Assembly (NCBI GenBank): GCA_020636315.1
Contig: JACJYA010000010.1
Location: 62,001 to 126,000, forward strand
Direction of reading: 5' to 3'
Length of the DNA: 64,000 bases
Source: Lewinellaceae bacterium
GTDB taxonomy: Bacteria > Bacteroidota > Bacteroidia > Chitinophagales > Saprospiraceae
Shown here: piece after piece, positions 62,898 to 64,000 of the stretch
Numbering within the stretch: position 1 is the first letter of the stretch
Layout of the letters: each line of letters begins with the position of its first letter
Made by a program: the position numbers and the translations under genes
Notes under the pieces: model-generated
The model's database searches: none
What the model was told of the DNA's origin: nothing
The model's input: only the letters and a program-made list of their open reading frames with translations

Positions 62898-63629
62898 ATG
62901 AAAAACCTCATTTTCACTTTTTCCACTCTCGTAGCCTTACTGTTTTCATCCTGTATTACCGATTATGACGGCGGCTTCTTTGGAGGAAGCATCAAAGGCG
63001 AAGGGCCGGTTGTCAGCAAGGCCCTGAGCCTGGACGGGTTTACCAAAATCGGCTTGGCTACCTCCGGAGAACTCTATCTCAGCCAGGGAGATTCCTACTC
63101 CGTAAAGGCCGAGGCTCAGCAGAACATTATTGATAACCTGGAAACCAAAGTGGAAGGCGAAACCCTCAAAATCGGTTTTGACAAGTCTGTCAGCAACTAT
63201 AAAAGCCTGAAGTTTTACATCACCATGCCCGCCTTAAAAGGCGTCAGCGTCGCCGGATCAGGCGATGTAGCCGGAGAAACGCCCTTCACCGGCCTGGATG
63301 TAGTAAGCCTCAACATAGCCGGTTCGGGCAACATCAACCTGAACATAGAAGCCAATTCCGTAGAGGCGAGCATTTCCGGGTCCGGAAATGTTGAACTGGA
63401 AGGAGAGGCAGGGAAGGCCGAAGTCAATATCATGGGGTCCGGAAGCGTTGATGCCGCCGGGCTCAAAGCTCAGAAGGCCGATATCAGCATCGCCGGTTCG
63501 GGAGATTGCACCATCGACGCTACCGAACAACTCGACGTCAGCATCGCCGGCTCAGGTGACGTCTTTTATCTCGGCTCTCCGCAGATTGATAAAAGCATTG
63601 CCGGTTCGGGCTCAGTGGAGAGGAAGTGA
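62898..63629 (+). CDS. Head-GIN domain lipoprotein (DUF2807-like)
   Basis: This 243-aa exported protein has a lipoprotein signal MKNLIFTFSTLVALLFSSC (Cys19). The body is a right-handed beta-helix-like repeat of the head-GIN/putative auto-transporter adhesin family: DGFTKIGLATSGELYLSQGD, then repeated SGSG turns (VAGSGDVAG, IAGSGNINL, ISGSGNVEL, IMGSGSVDA, IAGSGDCTI, IAGSGDVFY, IAGSGSVER). The start at 62898 was chosen for the signal peptide; a longer frame reads back through non-coding sequence. Function in the family is undefined and probably envelope-linked. Monocistronic, divergent from the pyrophosphatase. Confidence 0.9.
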   Translation: MKNLIFTFSTLVALLFSSCITDYDGGFFGGSIKGEGPVVSKALSLDGFTKIGLATSGELYLSQGDSYSVKAEAQQNIIDNLETKVEGETLKIGFDKSVSNYKSLKFYITMPALKGVSVAGSGDVAGETPFTGLDVVSLNIAGSGNINLNIEANSVEASISGSGNVELEGEAGKAEVNIMGSGSVDAAGLKAQKADISIAGSGDCTIDATEQLDVSIAGSGDVFYLGSPQIDKSIAGSGSVERK

Positions 63630-63635
63630 GTGATG

Positions 63636-63702
63636 GAATCGTGGATTCGTGGATTCGGAAATCGTGGGTTCTCGAATTTACGATTTAACGAATCTACGAA
63701 TC
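63636..63702. repeat. Inverted intergenic repeat, GATTCGTGGATTCG type
   Basis: GATTCGTGGATTCG (63644-63657) and CGAATCTACGAATC (63689-63702) are inverted copies with one mismatch and a 31-base loop holding further GATTTAACG/AATCGTG fragments. It starts 15 bases after the head-GIN stop. Confidence 0.7.
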
Positions 63703-63720
63703 CCGATCTTACGAGCATTT

Positions 63721-63753
63721 TTTGGCATTCAGGAATTTGTAGCCATATATTTG
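63721..63753 (+). promoter_or_regulatory. Promoter of the terminal lipoprotein gene
   Basis: TTTG (63721-63724), 21 bases, TATATTTG (63746-63753): a consensus Bacteroidota promoter, with the ATG 20 bases further on. Confidence 0.75.
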
Positions 63754-63772
63754 CGGTCAACAAACTGAAATC

Positions 63773-64000
63773 ATGAACAAGATCCAGTGGTTAGCTACCG
63801 CCTTATCCGCTTTTCTTTTTCTGAGTTGCCAGGGAGAATCCTCAACAGGTAAAGAAGATGCCGTTACTGAAAAGAAGCCGCTTAGCGAAGTGCTGCCCGG
63901 CGCCTGGGAATCGGTTTCCATCCGGGTGGAGGTCAACACAGCGGAGAACACAGACAGCAGTTACGTCTTTGAGGTAAAGGAAGAAGAATGGGCCGAGCGC
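63773..64000 (+). CDS. Lipoprotein of unknown function, 5' part
   Basis: The gene starts at ATG 63773 and runs off the window with 76 codons visible. The N-terminus is a lipoprotein signal, MNKIQWLATALSAFLFLSC with Cys19, followed by a polar linker (QGESSTGKEDAVTEKK) and the beginning of a domain, LPGAWESVSIRVEVNTAENTDSSYVFEV. This resembles the lipocalin-like start (LxGxWE) of small Bacteroidota envelope proteins, but too little is visible to assign a family. Confidence 0.7.
   Translation, partial: MNKIQWLATALSAFLFLSCQGESSTGKEDAVTEKKPLSEVLPGAWESVSIRVEVNTAENTDSSYVFEVKEEEWAER

Noticed and set aside
1..64000. tRNA, rRNA, CRISPR array, phage or integrase genes
   Set aside because: No regularly spaced repeats, transposase, integrase or conserved RNA sequences were noticed by eye; a tRNA or covariance scan could not be run.

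Overview
The window looks like chromosomal DNA from a Bacteroidota bacterium, most likely of the Saprospiria type. The evidence is a SusC/SusD pair, a hybrid two-component regulator, a type IX secretion (T9SS) sorting domain, propeller-type sensor kinases, head-GIN and DUF6794 proteins, and promoters of the Bacteroidota form TTTG-N19-21-TAnnTTTG. Shine-Dalgarno sequences are generally weak. No rRNA, tRNA, CRISPR array or intact transposase was seen.

1-17 kb: the end of an outer-membrane barrel gene and two unknown genes, then a dispersed polyhydroxybutyrate (PHB) locus. It holds an SDR reductase, thiolase PhaA, a phasin-like protein, a PhaE-like synthase subunit with a C-terminal helix-hairpin-helix domain, class III synthase PhaC, and acetoacetyl-CoA reductase PhaB at 16.3-17.1 kb. 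Between PhaC and PhaB lie a coiled-coil membrane protein, a 1356-aa T9SS cargo protein and an alpha/beta hydrolase. At 17.5-20 kb a sodium:solute symporter is fused to an alpha/beta hydrolase.

20-43 kb: a sialoglycan utilisation locus. On the minus strand are a hybrid two-component regulator, a sialate O-acetylesterase, SusD and SusC. After a 970-bp intergenic region rich in inverted repeats, the plus strand carries a NanM-like mutarotase/symporter fusion, N-acetylneuraminate lyase, a GH20 hexosaminidase/SGNH esterase fusion, a GH33 sialidase, a broken T9SS-cargo remnant and a GH2 beta-galactosidase.

43-54 kb: a LacI-type regulator with two matching 18-bp palindromic operators, followed by a tight seven-gene operon: GH38 alpha-mannosidase, RraA-family protein, sugar-porter MFS transporter, cupin, glucose-1-dehydrogenase-like SDR, lactonase and UxuA-like mannonate dehydratase. 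I read this as a possible non-phosphorylating oxidative route from mannosides through mannonate to 2-keto-3-deoxygluconate. Together, the 24-54 kb exo-enzymes match, in order, what is needed to trim a complex N-glycan: O-acetyl, sialic acid, galactose, GlcNAc, mannose.

54-64 kb: housekeeping and envelope genes. These are a DUF6794 protein, FabH, a LuxR-type response regulator with its propeller histidine kinase, a FemAB/GNAT-like protein, a GNAT acetyltransferase overlapping a lipoprotein inorganic pyrophosphatase, a head-GIN lipoprotein and the start of another lipoprotein.
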